Assembly (NCBI GenBank): GCA_002869565.1
Contig: PKUJ01000037.1
Location: forward strand, 1 to 64,000
DNA from: Arcobacter sp.
GTDB lineage: Bacteria; Campylobacterota; Campylobacteria; Campylobacterales; Arcobacteraceae
Length of the DNA: 64,000 nucleotides
Direction of reading: 5' to 3'
This document shows, one piece after another, positions 1 through 7,500 of the stretch. A program made the position numbers and the translations under genes. Every line of letters begins with the position of its first letter. Positions within the stretch are counted from its first letter, which is position 1. Below the pieces are notes generated by a model. That model was given only the letters and a program-made list of their open reading frames with translations. It did not search any database and was not told the DNA's origin.

Positions 1-132
1 TGCAGATTCACTCTCTTCTTTTTCATATGCCTCAACCATTCCTTTTACGAAATCTTCTGGATGATAATACGAAATATATTGTATTGCATCTGCTACACTT
101 TGTTTTATATCTTCTTCTGTGATTTTTCCCAT
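1..132 (-). CDS. Fumarate hydratase class I, N-terminal fragment
   Basis: Only the first 44 codons are in the window; the gene runs off the left edge. The translation begins MGKITEEDIKQSVADAIQ and continues with ISYYHPEDF and a short EAYEKEES segment, which I recognise as the N-terminus of single-chain class I (iron-sulfur) fumarases of the Pseudomonas type. The enzyme interconverts fumarate and malate in the TCA cycle. The start is ATG at 132, preceded by AAAGGAG at good spacing. The catalytic and Fe-S cysteine region lies outside the window, so the family call rests on N-terminal similarity from memory. It is divergent from trxB across a 445-bp spacer. Confidence 0.72.
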   Translation of the reverse strand, partial: MGKITEEDIKQSVADAIQYISYYHPEDFVKGMVEAYEKEESESA

Positions 133-577
133 TCTTTCTCCTTTGAGTATCTGAGTTTTGAATATGAAGTTTATAAAGATTATATGTCTTTAAAATGACT
201 TTGAAAAAGAATTTTGAAATTTGCAGTTCTAGAGAGCTCAAATTATGTATATTATAAAAATGTAAAAATATAGTATAAGATTATTTAATATTTATATATA
301 AGTAATTCATGTTAAAAAGGCTATAATATCTTAAATCTAGTTAAAAAATAACAAATAATTATTTTATGAAGTTTAAATAAAAGAGAAATATAGTTTAATA
401 CGATAAAAATTACTAAATAATAAAAATTATCGTTTAAACAAGGATAATTAGAAAAGATAATTCTGATTTAATTAACCTTATACTTAACAATATTTGAGTA
501 TTATTATGCCCTTATATTAAATTAGAGTATAAACTATATTTATTTTTTCATTTGGTATAAACAAAAAAGGATTACAT
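133..577. other. Intergenic region fum/trxB with two adjacent inverted repeats
   Basis: No convincing gene is present in this 445-bp, extremely AT-rich divergent spacer. It must hold promoters for fum (minus) and trxB (plus); TATAAT-like strings are too frequent to assign. Two neighbouring stem-loops stand out. At 393-439 GTTTAA-T-ACGATAA pairs with TTATCGTTTAAAC (13 bp, one bulge). At 441-480 AAGG-A-TAATTAG pairs with CTGATTTAATTAACCTT (ten Watson-Crick pairs, one mismatch, one wobble). A short minus-strand ORF at 32-241 overlaps the fum start and is a shadow. Confidence 0.5.
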
Positions 578-1507
578 ATGTTGGATTTAGCAATTATAGG
601 TGGAGGTCCTGCTGGCTTAACAGCAGGTTTATACGCAACTAGAGGTGGACTTAAAAACGTTACTATGTTTGAAATGGGAATGCCTGGTGGACAAATTACT
701 GGAAGTTCTGAAATTGAAAACTACCCTGGTCAATCTGGACTTATGACTGGTATGGAACTAATGGAAAACTGGCCAAAACAGTGTCAACAATTTGGTTTAA
801 AACATGAAATGAACCAAGTTTCTCAAGTGACAAAAGAAGGTGATGTTTTTACATTGACTTTAGCTGATGGTACAAAACAAGAAGCTAAATCTGTTTTATT
901 GGCAACAGGTTCAGTTCCTAGACGAGCTGGATTTGAAGGTGAAGATAAATTCTTTGGACGAGGAATTTCAACTTGTGCAACTTGTGATGGTTTTTTCTAC
1001 AAAGGTAAAGAAGTAGCACTTATTGGTGGTGGTGATTCAGCTTTAGAAGAGGCAGTTTATTTAGCAAAACTTTGTTCAAAAGTTTATATTGTACACAGAC
1101 GTGATACATATAGAGCAGCTCCAAGTACAATCGAACATATGAAAGCTTGTGAAAATATTGAAGAAGTAACAAATGTAACTGTAGAAGAAGTTTATGGTGA
1201 TAATATGGGTGTTACTGGACTAAAAGTAAAAGAAAAAGAGTCTGGAAATATTAGAGATTTACCAGTACCTGGTGTTTTTGTATTTGTTGGACGAGATGTT
1301 TTAAGTGATTCTTTAAAACAAGATGATGGTTCATATCTTTGTGATGTAAATGAGCAAACAGAAGTAATAGTAGATTTAAAAATGAGAACTAATGTTCCAG
1401 GATTGTATGCGGCAGGAGATGTAAGAATTGATGCAGCAAAACAAGTTGTATGTGCAGCAGCCGATGGTGCAACAGCAGCAGTAGATATAATTGAGTATCT
1501 AGGTTAA
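578..1507 (+). CDS. trxB: Thioredoxin-disulfide reductase
   Basis: A cytoplasmic FAD/NADPH flavoprotein that reduces thioredoxin. The 309-residue length is usual for the low-molecular-weight bacterial enzyme. Visible motifs are the FAD dinucleotide fold GGGPAG at residues 8-13, the redox-active CATC at 133-136 within STCATCDGFF, the NADPH fold GGGDSALEEA at 150-159 followed by HRRD, and the C-terminal FAD motif GLYAAGDV. The ATG at 578 is preceded by AAAGGA about 5 nt upstream. It is flanked by structured spacers on both sides and is followed by dapB after 126 bp. No thioredoxin gene is adjacent. Confidence 0.97.
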   Translation: MLDLAIIGGGPAGLTAGLYATRGGLKNVTMFEMGMPGGQITGSSEIENYPGQSGLMTGMELMENWPKQCQQFGLKHEMNQVSQVTKEGDVFTLTLADGTKQEAKSVLLATGSVPRRAGFEGEDKFFGRGISTCATCDGFFYKGKEVALIGGGDSALEEAVYLAKLCSKVYIVHRRDTYRAAPSTIEHMKACENIEEVTNVTVEEVYGDNMGVTGLKVKEKESGNIRDLPVPGVFVFVGRDVLSDSLKQDDGSYLCDVNEQTEVIVDLKMRTNVPGLYAAGDVRIDAAKQVVCAAADGATAAVDIIEYLG

Positions 1508-1512
1508 TAACC

Positions 1513-1613
1513 CTAAGAGGTATTGTTGCCTCCTTTAGAATTTGCTTCTTTAAGTAGGATTTATTTCTACTGTTAAAAGAAGTTATATATTTTGGTCCCT
1601 ACAAAACAGGGAC
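1513..1613 (+). terminator. Three tandem hairpins after trxB; the last resembles an intrinsic terminator
   Basis: Three stem-loops follow each other between trxB and dapB. They are CTAAGAGG/CCTC-CT-TTAG (1513-1538), CTTCTTTAAGTAG/CTAC-TG-TTAAAAGAAG (1545-1582), and GTCCCT/AGGGAC (1595-1613) followed by TGTTTT. The last fits a Rho-independent terminator. The first two are unexplained and could be part of the trxB 3' end, a processed RNA, or a dapB leader. Confidence 0.55.
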
Positions 1614-1633
1614 TGTTTTAAGGATAAGAATTT

Positions 1634-2407
1634 ATGATAAATGTAGGAATTGTAGGTAGTACAGGTAGAGTAGGGTCTCTTTTAATTGATGACTTAATAT
1701 TAGATGAAGAAACAAGATTGAGTGCTTGTCACGTATTTGATGAGTTGAAAAAAACAGTTCCTGAAGGCACTGTTGTTACGAATGATATGTCAACACTTTT
1801 AGAAGAGTCTGATGTTATTATTGATTTTTCTGCTCCTGTTGCAACTGAAGCACTTCTTACAGAAATTGTTGAACATGGGGGAACAAAACCTTTAGTAATT
1901 GCAACAACAGGTTTTAATAAGCATCAACAAAATTTACTTTTAGAAGCTAGTAAAAAAGTACCAATTTTATATGCAACAAACATGAGTTTAGGTGTTGCCG
2001 TTTTAAATAGACTTGTATCTTTAGCTTCTAAAGCATTAAGAGAGTTTGATTGTGAAGTAGTTGAGCAACATCATAGATATAAAGTTGATTCACCTTCTGG
2101 TACAGCTTTAACACTTGCTGAACATGCAGCACATGCTAGAGATTTAGATTTGGATGCAGTTAGAGTTTCAGGACGAGATGGTGTAATTGGAGCTAGAACA
2201 AAAGATGAAATTGGTGTTATGTCTTTAAGAGGTGGTGATATTGTAGGTCGTCATACGGTGGGATTATATAATGATGGTGAATTTATTGAATTACATCATA
2301 CTGCAACTTCAAGAAATACATTTTCTAGAGGTGCAATTAAAGCAGCTAAATGGTTAGTTAATCAAGAAGCTGGTTTATACTCAATCAATGACTGTTTAGG
2401 TCTATAA
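1634..2407 (+). CDS. dapB: 4-hydroxy-tetrahydrodipicolinate reductase
   Basis: Catalyses the NAD(P)H-dependent second step of the diaminopimelate/lysine branch, supplying lysine and peptidoglycan meso-DAP. The 257-residue protein has the N-terminal nucleotide fold VGSTGRVG at 7-14, ATTGF at 90-94, and the signature EQHHRYKVDSPSGTA with the catalytic His-His pair at 146-147, Lys150 and the SGT substrate loop at 155-157. Start ATG has AAGGA about 9 nt upstream. The spacer before it carries three hairpins, so transcription may start or be attenuated there. Family assignment is secure. Confidence 0.96.
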   Translation: MINVGIVGSTGRVGSLLIDDLILDEETRLSACHVFDELKKTVPEGTVVTNDMSTLLEESDVIIDFSAPVATEALLTEIVEHGGTKPLVIATTGFNKHQQNLLLEASKKVPILYATNMSLGVAVLNRLVSLASKALREFDCEVVEQHHRYKVDSPSGTALTLAEHAAHARDLDLDAVRVSGRDGVIGARTKDEIGVMSLRGGDIVGRHTVGLYNDGEFIELHHTATSRNTFSRGAIKAAKWLVNQEAGLYSINDCLGL

Positions 2408-2421
2408 AAAATTAAAATATG

Positions 2422-2496
2422 AAAAATAAAAAGACATTTTTTCTGCAAGAAGAATTTATTTCTTGCAGTAGCGCATTAAGTTCACTTTTTATTTTT
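2422..2496 (+). other. Structured spacer or leader before purF
   Basis: A perfect 9-bp hairpin, CTGCAAGAA/TTCTTGCAG, spans 2443-2468. It sits inside an outer 12-bp complementarity, AAAAATAAAAAG (2422-2433) with CTTTTTATTTTT (2485-2496). The outer stem is low complexity and could be chance. A dapB terminator or a purF leader are both possible; I do not recognise a purine riboswitch. Confidence 0.4.
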
Positions 2497-2511
2497 TTAA
2501 AGGTTAAATAA

Positions 2512-3861
2512 ATGTGTGCAATAGTTGGAATATATGGAAATGATAATGCATCGAGATTAGCTTCTTTAGCTCTTTTCTCAATGCAACATCGAGGTCAAGA
2601 AGCAACAGGAATTTCTTCATCTTGTAATGGTAAAATTTTTACTAAAAAAGATAGAGGTTTAGTTTCTGATGTTTTTAACGAAGAATCAATAGCTTATTTA
2701 AAAGGTAATATGGCCATTGGTCATAATAGATATTCAACTGCTGGTGGAGATTCTATTCTTGATGCTCAACCAGTATTTGCCAAATACAAACTTGGTGAAA
2801 TCTCAATTGTACATAATGGTAATTTAATTAATAAAGATGAAGTACGAAATGAGTTAATAGATAAAGGTGCAATTTTCCAAACAGGAATGGATACTGAAAA
2901 TCTTATTCATCTTATTGCAAAAAGTACTGAAAATAAATTAACAGATAGAATTGTCCAAGCTTTACATAAAACTATTGGTGCTTATTGTTTTATTATTCAA
3001 TCAAGAAACAAACAGTTTGTTATTAGAGATAGATATGGAATTAGACCTTTATCTTTAGGTAAATTAAAATCTGGTGGATATATAGTAGCAAGTGAAACTT
3101 GTGCTTTTGAACTTGTTGATGCTGAATTTGTAAGAGATGTAAAACCTGGTGAAATGTTAATCTTCTCTCGTCACACTGAAGAACCAGAATCTATACAATT
3201 ATTTGAACCTGAATTTAGACCTTGTGCATTTGAATATGTGTATTTTGCACGTCCTGATTCAGTTATTGATGGTAAGACTGTTTATGAAACAAGAGAAAAT
3301 ATGGGGAAAGCTTTAGCTAAAAATGATGAAAAAAGCATAACTAAATATGACATGGTTGTACCTGTTCCTGATTCAGGAGTTCCAGCTGCACTTGGTTATT
3401 CAGCACAAAGTGGGATTCCATTTAAATATGGAATTATAAGAAATCACTATGTTGGTAGAACTTTTATTGAACCAACTCAAGAAATGAGAAGTATGAAAGT
3501 TAAAATGAAACTTTCACCTATGCGATCTCTTATTCAAGGAAAATCATTGCTTGTAATTGATGATTCAATTGTTCGAGGAACTACATCTAAAAGAATAGTT
3601 AGAATGTTAAAAGACGCAGGAGCTAAAGAAGTTCATTTTAGGGTGGCTAGTCCAGAAATTAAATTTGCTTGTTATTATGGTATTGATACACCAAATAAAA
3701 AAGAGCTTATTTCAAACAATATGACTAAAGAAGAAGTTTGTAAATTTATAGAAGCTGATACTTTAGAATATCTTTCAATTGATGATTTAGTAAACTCAAT
3801 TGGAAATGACAGAAATTATGCATTAGAAAGTTTTGATGGTGACTATTTCGTTACAAAATAA
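2512..3861 (+). CDS. purF: Amidophosphoribosyltransferase
   Basis: First committed enzyme of purine synthesis: transfers glutamine amide nitrogen to PRPP. The protein starts MCAIVGIYG, so removal of Met exposes the N-terminal nucleophile cysteine of the Ntn glutaminase domain (about residues 2-230, with HRGQEATG and GHNRYST). The phosphoribosyltransferase half carries PVPDSG and the PRPP-binding loop VIDDSIVRGTTSKR. Length 449 is normal. There is no extra N-terminal propeptide, as expected for the E. coli-like type. The following radical SAM ORF overlaps its 3' end by up to 29 nt, which implies cotranscription. Confidence 0.97.
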   Translation: MCAIVGIYGNDNASRLASLALFSMQHRGQEATGISSSCNGKIFTKKDRGLVSDVFNEESIAYLKGNMAIGHNRYSTAGGDSILDAQPVFAKYKLGEISIVHNGNLINKDEVRNELIDKGAIFQTGMDTENLIHLIAKSTENKLTDRIVQALHKTIGAYCFIIQSRNKQFVIRDRYGIRPLSLGKLKSGGYIVASETCAFELVDAEFVRDVKPGEMLIFSRHTEEPESIQLFEPEFRPCAFEYVYFARPDSVIDGKTVYETRENMGKALAKNDEKSITKYDMVVPVPDSGVPAALGYSAQSGIPFKYGIIRNHYVGRTFIEPTQEMRSMKVKMKLSPMRSLIQGKSLLVIDDSIVRGTTSKRIVRMLKDAGAKEVHFRVASPEIKFACYYGIDTPNKKELISNNMTKEEVCKFIEADTLEYLSIDDLVNSIGNDRNYALESFDGDYFVTK

Positions 3862-4837
3862 GAAAAATTTAAAAAAACATAATAATAAAGAAGTACTTAC
3901 AATAGGTAGGTACTTTAGAAAAAAATATGGTGAAACAATATATAAGGTTCCAATTTCAATAAGTGGATTTACTTGTCCAAATATTGATGGAACAGTTGCG
4001 AAAGGTGGTTGTACTTTTTGTGAAAATGATTCTTTTTCACCAAATCTTCAAGAAAAAAAACCAACTTTTAAACTAAATCCTAGAGTTAATGAAAATCCAT
4101 TTTTAGATAAACAGTTAAAGCAACTTGAAATGCAATTTAATGCAACAAAAGACAGATTAGAAAATAAATTTGGAACTAAAAAATTTATAGTATATTTTCA
4201 ATCATTTACAAATACATATGCTCCTCTTGATACACTAAAGGCCTTATATAAAAAGGCACTTAGTTTTGATAATGTAATAGGTTTGTCTATTGGTACAAGA
4301 ACAGATTGCATGACAGATGAAATTTTAGATTTTTTAGAAGAGCTAAATAAAGATAAAGAGATTTGGGTGGAGTATGGAATCCAATCTTTTTACGATGAAA
4401 CATTAGAAAAAATCAATCGTGGTGATGATGCAGATAATATGAGAACTTGGATTAAAAAAACTAAAGATAGATCTTTAAAAGTTTGTGGACACTTAATTTA
4501 TGGACTTCCAGGCGAAGATCAAAAGATGATGTTAGATAGTTTTTATAAAACATTAGATTTAGATATTGATTCTATTAAATTTCATCCTCTTTATGTAGTT
4601 AAAAATACACTACTTACTAAAGATTATAAAAAAGGTGACTTTACACCAATAACTGAAGAGTTATATATTGATACTGTTGTAAAATCAATTATTAATCTTC
4701 CTTCTAATGTATCTGTTCAAAGAATAACTGCAGGTATTGAAGACAGTACTCTTTTATCTCCTTCTTGGTGTAAAAATAAACACCAACAAATTGCCAAAAT
4801 TCGAAAAGCTCTTATCAAAGAGGGTTTAAAGTATTGA
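3833..4837 (+). CDS. TIGR01212-family radical SAM protein (YhcC-like)
   Basis: A 334-residue radical SAM protein of the YhcC group, whose biochemical role is not established. The cluster-binding cysteines are C48, C60 and C63 in a CX11CX2C arrangement (CPNIDGTVAKGGCTFC), the spacing characteristic of this family instead of CX3CX2C. Downstream SIGTRTDC and the EYGIQS strand agree. In-frame starts TTG 3833, ATG 3836 and GTG 3839 all lie inside the end of purF; family members begin near the LTIGRYF segment (residue 22), so the exact start is uncertain. Probably translated by coupling with purF. Confidence 0.88.
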   Translation: MMVTISLQNKKNLKKHNNKEVLTIGRYFRKKYGETIYKVPISISGFTCPNIDGTVAKGGCTFCENDSFSPNLQEKKPTFKLNPRVNENPFLDKQLKQLEMQFNATKDRLENKFGTKKFIVYFQSFTNTYAPLDTLKALYKKALSFDNVIGLSIGTRTDCMTDEILDFLEELNKDKEIWVEYGIQSFYDETLEKINRGDDADNMRTWIKKTKDRSLKVCGHLIYGLPGEDQKMMLDSFYKTLDLDIDSIKFHPLYVVKNTLLTKDYKKGDFTPITEELYIDTVVKSIINLPSNVSVQRITAGIEDSTLLSPSWCKNKHQQIAKIRKALIKEGLKY

Positions 4838-4843
4838 TTTGAA

Positions 4844-4878
4844 GTAAAAATATTAGAGCTTTACTCTAATATTTTTAC
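4844..4878. terminator. Bidirectional terminator between convergent genes
   Basis: A perfect 15-bp stem (4844-4858 with 4864-4878) with a CTTTA loop lies between the radical SAM gene and the convergent nitrilase gene, followed by T-rich sequence. It contains the stop codon of the minus-strand gene. Confidence 0.85.
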
Positions 4879-6404
4879 TTTTTATATTTTAATTCTACTT
4901 CGTAGATATCTGTTCTTCTATCTTTTAAATTTGTAACACTTCCTAAACTATGAAGCTCTTTTAATAGTTCTAAATCAACATCCGCAACTAAAATCATTTC
5001 AGTATTTGGAGTAGATTCAGCTTTAATGCCATTTGGTGGGAAAGCAAAATCACAAGGTGTAAATACAGCAGATTGTGCATATTGAATATCCATATTAGCA
5101 ACCTTTGGAAGATTCCCAACGCATCCTGCAATTGCTACATAACACTCATTCTCAACAGCTCTAGATTGTGCACAGATTTTAACTCTTGAGTAACCATTTT
5201 GAGTATCTGTTAAAAATGGAACAAATAAAATATCCATACCATCTTTTGCTAATAATCGTCCTAATTCAGGAAATTCACTATCATAACAAATAAGAACTCC
5301 AATTTTCCCACAATCTGTGTCAAATGTTTTTATTTCATTTGAGCCTTTTAATCCCCAAACTTTCTTTTCATCAGGGGTAACATGTATTTTTGCATATTTT
5401 TCAACAGAGCCATCTCTTTTACATAAAAAACCTACATTGTACAAATCACCATCTACAAGTTCAGGCATGCTTCCTGTAATAATATTTATATTGTATGCAA
5501 TAGCAAGTCGTGAAAATTCATCTTTAAATTTTGGTGTAAATTTAGCTAATTCTCTAATTGCATCTGCTTCACCTAAATGATTAAAAGCAGCCATTAATGG
5601 AGCATTAAAAAATTCAGGGAAAAGTGCAAAATCACTTCTATAATTTGATACTGCATCAACAAAATATTCAGCTTGTTCGAGAACTTCTTCAATATTTTTA
5701 TAAGGTCTTACTTGCCATTGAATAAGTCCTAATCTAATAATAGTTTTTTGTGGCATAGGCACAATTGAAGGTTTTGAATAATATATATTATCCCAAGCTA
5801 GAAGTGAAGCATACTCACAACTTTCAATGTCTCCTTCAAGATAATTTTTTAGTACTCTTTTTACATAAAAGTCATTTGAAAGCTGAAAATTTAGAACTGG
5901 ATCATAAATTTCTCTAGCTCTAACTTTTGATATATATTCTTTTGGAGATAATTCATTAGAATATTTTTTATAATTTGGAAGTCTTCCTCCAAAAATAATA
6001 CCTTTTAAATTTAATTCTTCACAAAGTTCTTGTCTAAATTCATAAAGTCTACGTCCAAGTCTTAATCCTCTATATTTTTTGCTTATAAAAACATCGACAC
6101 CATAAAGAGTGTCTCCTTCATCATTATGAGTATCAAAAGAGTAATTTCCTGTAATTTCTTTATAGGTATGAGAATCATCAAATTTACTATAATCAACAAC
6201 GATACTTAAAGCAAAACCTGCAAGTTCATCATTTATTTTTATTCCAACTTGTCCTTTGGGAAACTTTGATAATAGTGTAGAAAATTCATTGTAAGTCCAT
6301 GAAGAATCATCTAAATGTTTGTATTCATCGTTCATCAATAGGACAATATTCTCATGATCTTCAATATTTAGATATGTTAATTCAATTTTATCTATTGAGT
6401 TCAT
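4875..6404 (-). CDS. GNAT acetyltransferase-nitrilase fusion protein
   Basis: A 509-residue two-domain protein. Residues about 5-195 form a GNAT N-acetyltransferase domain with the acetyl-CoA loop YRGLRLGRRLYE at 111-122. Residues about 222-500 form a carbon-nitrogen hydrolase with the full catalytic triad: Glu264 (FPEFF), Lys339 (KIHVTPDEKK) and Cys373 (ICYDSEFPE). The same architecture is known in B. subtilis YhcX, whose substrate I do not know. The N-terminal domain could acetylate an amine that the nitrilase domain releases or hydrolyses, but this is inference. It stands alone with its own terminator, next to a LysR gene on the same strand. Confidence 0.88.
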   Translation of the reverse strand: MNSIDKIELTYLNIEDHENIVLLMNDEYKHLDDSSWTYNEFSTLLSKFPKGQVGIKINDELAGFALSIVVDYSKFDDSHTYKEITGNYSFDTHNDEGDTLYGVDVFISKKYRGLRLGRRLYEFRQELCEELNLKGIIFGGRLPNYKKYSNELSPKEYISKVRAREIYDPVLNFQLSNDFYVKRVLKNYLEGDIESCEYASLLAWDNIYYSKPSIVPMPQKTIIRLGLIQWQVRPYKNIEEVLEQAEYFVDAVSNYRSDFALFPEFFNAPLMAAFNHLGEADAIRELAKFTPKFKDEFSRLAIAYNINIITGSMPELVDGDLYNVGFLCKRDGSVEKYAKIHVTPDEKKVWGLKGSNEIKTFDTDCGKIGVLICYDSEFPELGRLLAKDGMDILFVPFLTDTQNGYSRVKICAQSRAVENECYVAIAGCVGNLPKVANMDIQYAQSAVFTPCDFAFPPNGIKAESTPNTEMILVADVDLELLKELHSLGSVTNLKDRRTDIYEVELKYKK

Positions 6405-6460
6405 TTTATCAACCTTTTTAGGTAAAGTAATTATATATTATGTAAGAGGAGAATTATATG

Positions 6461-6491
6461 ATAATTATTAGGATTTTTACCTAATAATTAT
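6461..6491 (-). terminator. Hairpin at the end of the LysR gene
   Basis: A perfect 12-bp stem, ATAATTATTAGG/CCTAATAATTAT, with a 7-nt loop overlaps the LysR stop codon. The stem is AT-rich and no clean U-run follows on the minus strand, so termination may be weak, allowing readthrough into the GNAT-nitrilase gene. Confidence 0.5.
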
Positions 6492-7384
6492 TTGATTTTT
6501 AAAAGATAGTCTACAACGTTTTCAATAAATGCATCGTGTTTTCTATCTTTTCTATATGCGATATATAATTTACGTGTCATTTTTTGATTCCCAATTCTAG
6601 ATTCATAAAGTGCATCAACTTTTAGAAGTGATTCAATTGCATTTCTTGACACAATTGATACAGTTGGTGTTTCGTTTTTATCAGAGTGTAATACTGTTTG
6701 TACAATAGTCGTAGCACTTGTAACTTCTGAAGTTACATCAAAGGTATCACAATCAGGATAATTCGCTTTTTCTAATGATTCTTTAAAAATATGTCTTGTA
6801 TGAGAATCAGGATTTCTACATACCCACTTATATGATACTAAATCAGCAGCTTTTGCTTTTGCTGGAAGCTCTTGGTTTGAGAAAATTACAATTTCATCAT
6901 CCATCCACTCTCTATATATAATATCTTCATCTGGAATGTAGTTTTCAACTAAAGCCATATCAATTTTCTTATCTAATAAGTCTTCAATCGCTTTATGAGA
7001 TACTGATACATTAATTGATACATCGTTGTTAATATTTTCTTTTAGTTTATTTAAAAATCTAGGAAGTATATAATTTCCAATTATAAAAGATGCGCCAAAT
7101 ACGAAAGTTACATCTTTATTCATAATTTTTAATAATTCTTTTTCTGCATTGCTTACACATCTCTCAATTTTCTGTGCAATTGTATATAGTAATTGCCCTT
7201 CTTTTGTAAGTCTAATACCATTTTTCTTTCTATCAACTACTTGTACATCAAGGTAATCTTCGATATATCTCATTTGTTGAGTAACAGCAGGTTGTGAAAT
7301 ACCAAGTTTAGCAGAAGCCTTTGAGAAAGACTTTTCTCTCACTACTGTTAAGAAAGTTTCTAATTTTGCAAAATCTGTTAACAT
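6488..7384 (-). CDS. LysR-family transcriptional regulator
   Basis: A DNA-binding regulator with an N-terminal winged helix-turn-helix (LETFLTVVREKSFSKASA, then LGISQPAVTQQM, about residues 6-45) and a C-terminal substrate-binding domain of about 200 residues. I chose the ATG at 7384 (298 residues), which has AAAGGC upstream and matches the family N-terminus MLTDFAKLETF. The longer ATG at 7423 adds 13 residues and lacks a ribosome-binding site. The effector is unknown. The divergent neighbour is the uvrD-like helicase and the downstream gene is the GNAT-nitrilase fusion; neither is an obvious classical target. Confidence 0.9.
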   Translation of the reverse strand: MLTDFAKLETFLTVVREKSFSKASAKLGISQPAVTQQMRYIEDYLDVQVVDRKKNGIRLTKEGQLLYTIAQKIERCVSNAEKELLKIMNKDVTFVFGASFIIGNYILPRFLNKLKENINNDVSINVSVSHKAIEDLLDKKIDMALVENYIPDEDIIYREWMDDEIVIFSNQELPAKAKAADLVSYKWVCRNPDSHTRHIFKESLEKANYPDCDTFDVTSEVTSATTIVQTVLHSDKNETPTVSIVSRNAIESLLKVDALYESRIGNQKMTRKLYIAYRKDRKHDAFIENVVDYLLKIK

Positions 7385-7474
7385 TTGCTTGCCTTTTATA
7401 AAATCTAATGATAATAATAACATTTGTTTATAAATAGAATTATTAAGAGGCCAATTAATTTATACAAATTATGA

Positions 7475-7480
7475 TATAAT
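7475..7480 (+). promoter_or_regulatory. Candidate -10 element for the helicase-truB-ispE-smpB operon
   Basis: TATAAT in the context GATATAAT lies 21 nt before the helicase start codon. GGAGAAG sits just before the ATG. Campylobacterota sigma70 promoters often have only a conserved -10 with AT-rich upstream DNA, which fits here. Confidence 0.5.
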
Positions 7481-7500
7481 TTATATTTATTGGAGAAGAA

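Noticed and set aside
32-241. Minus-strand ORF of 69 codons at the left edge
   Set aside because: It overlaps the fumarase start in another frame, has a low-complexity composition and no match to any family.
1513-1613. T-box or lysine riboswitch before dapB
   Set aside because: The region is too short, and no T-box tag sequence or conserved lysine aptamer core could be recognised.
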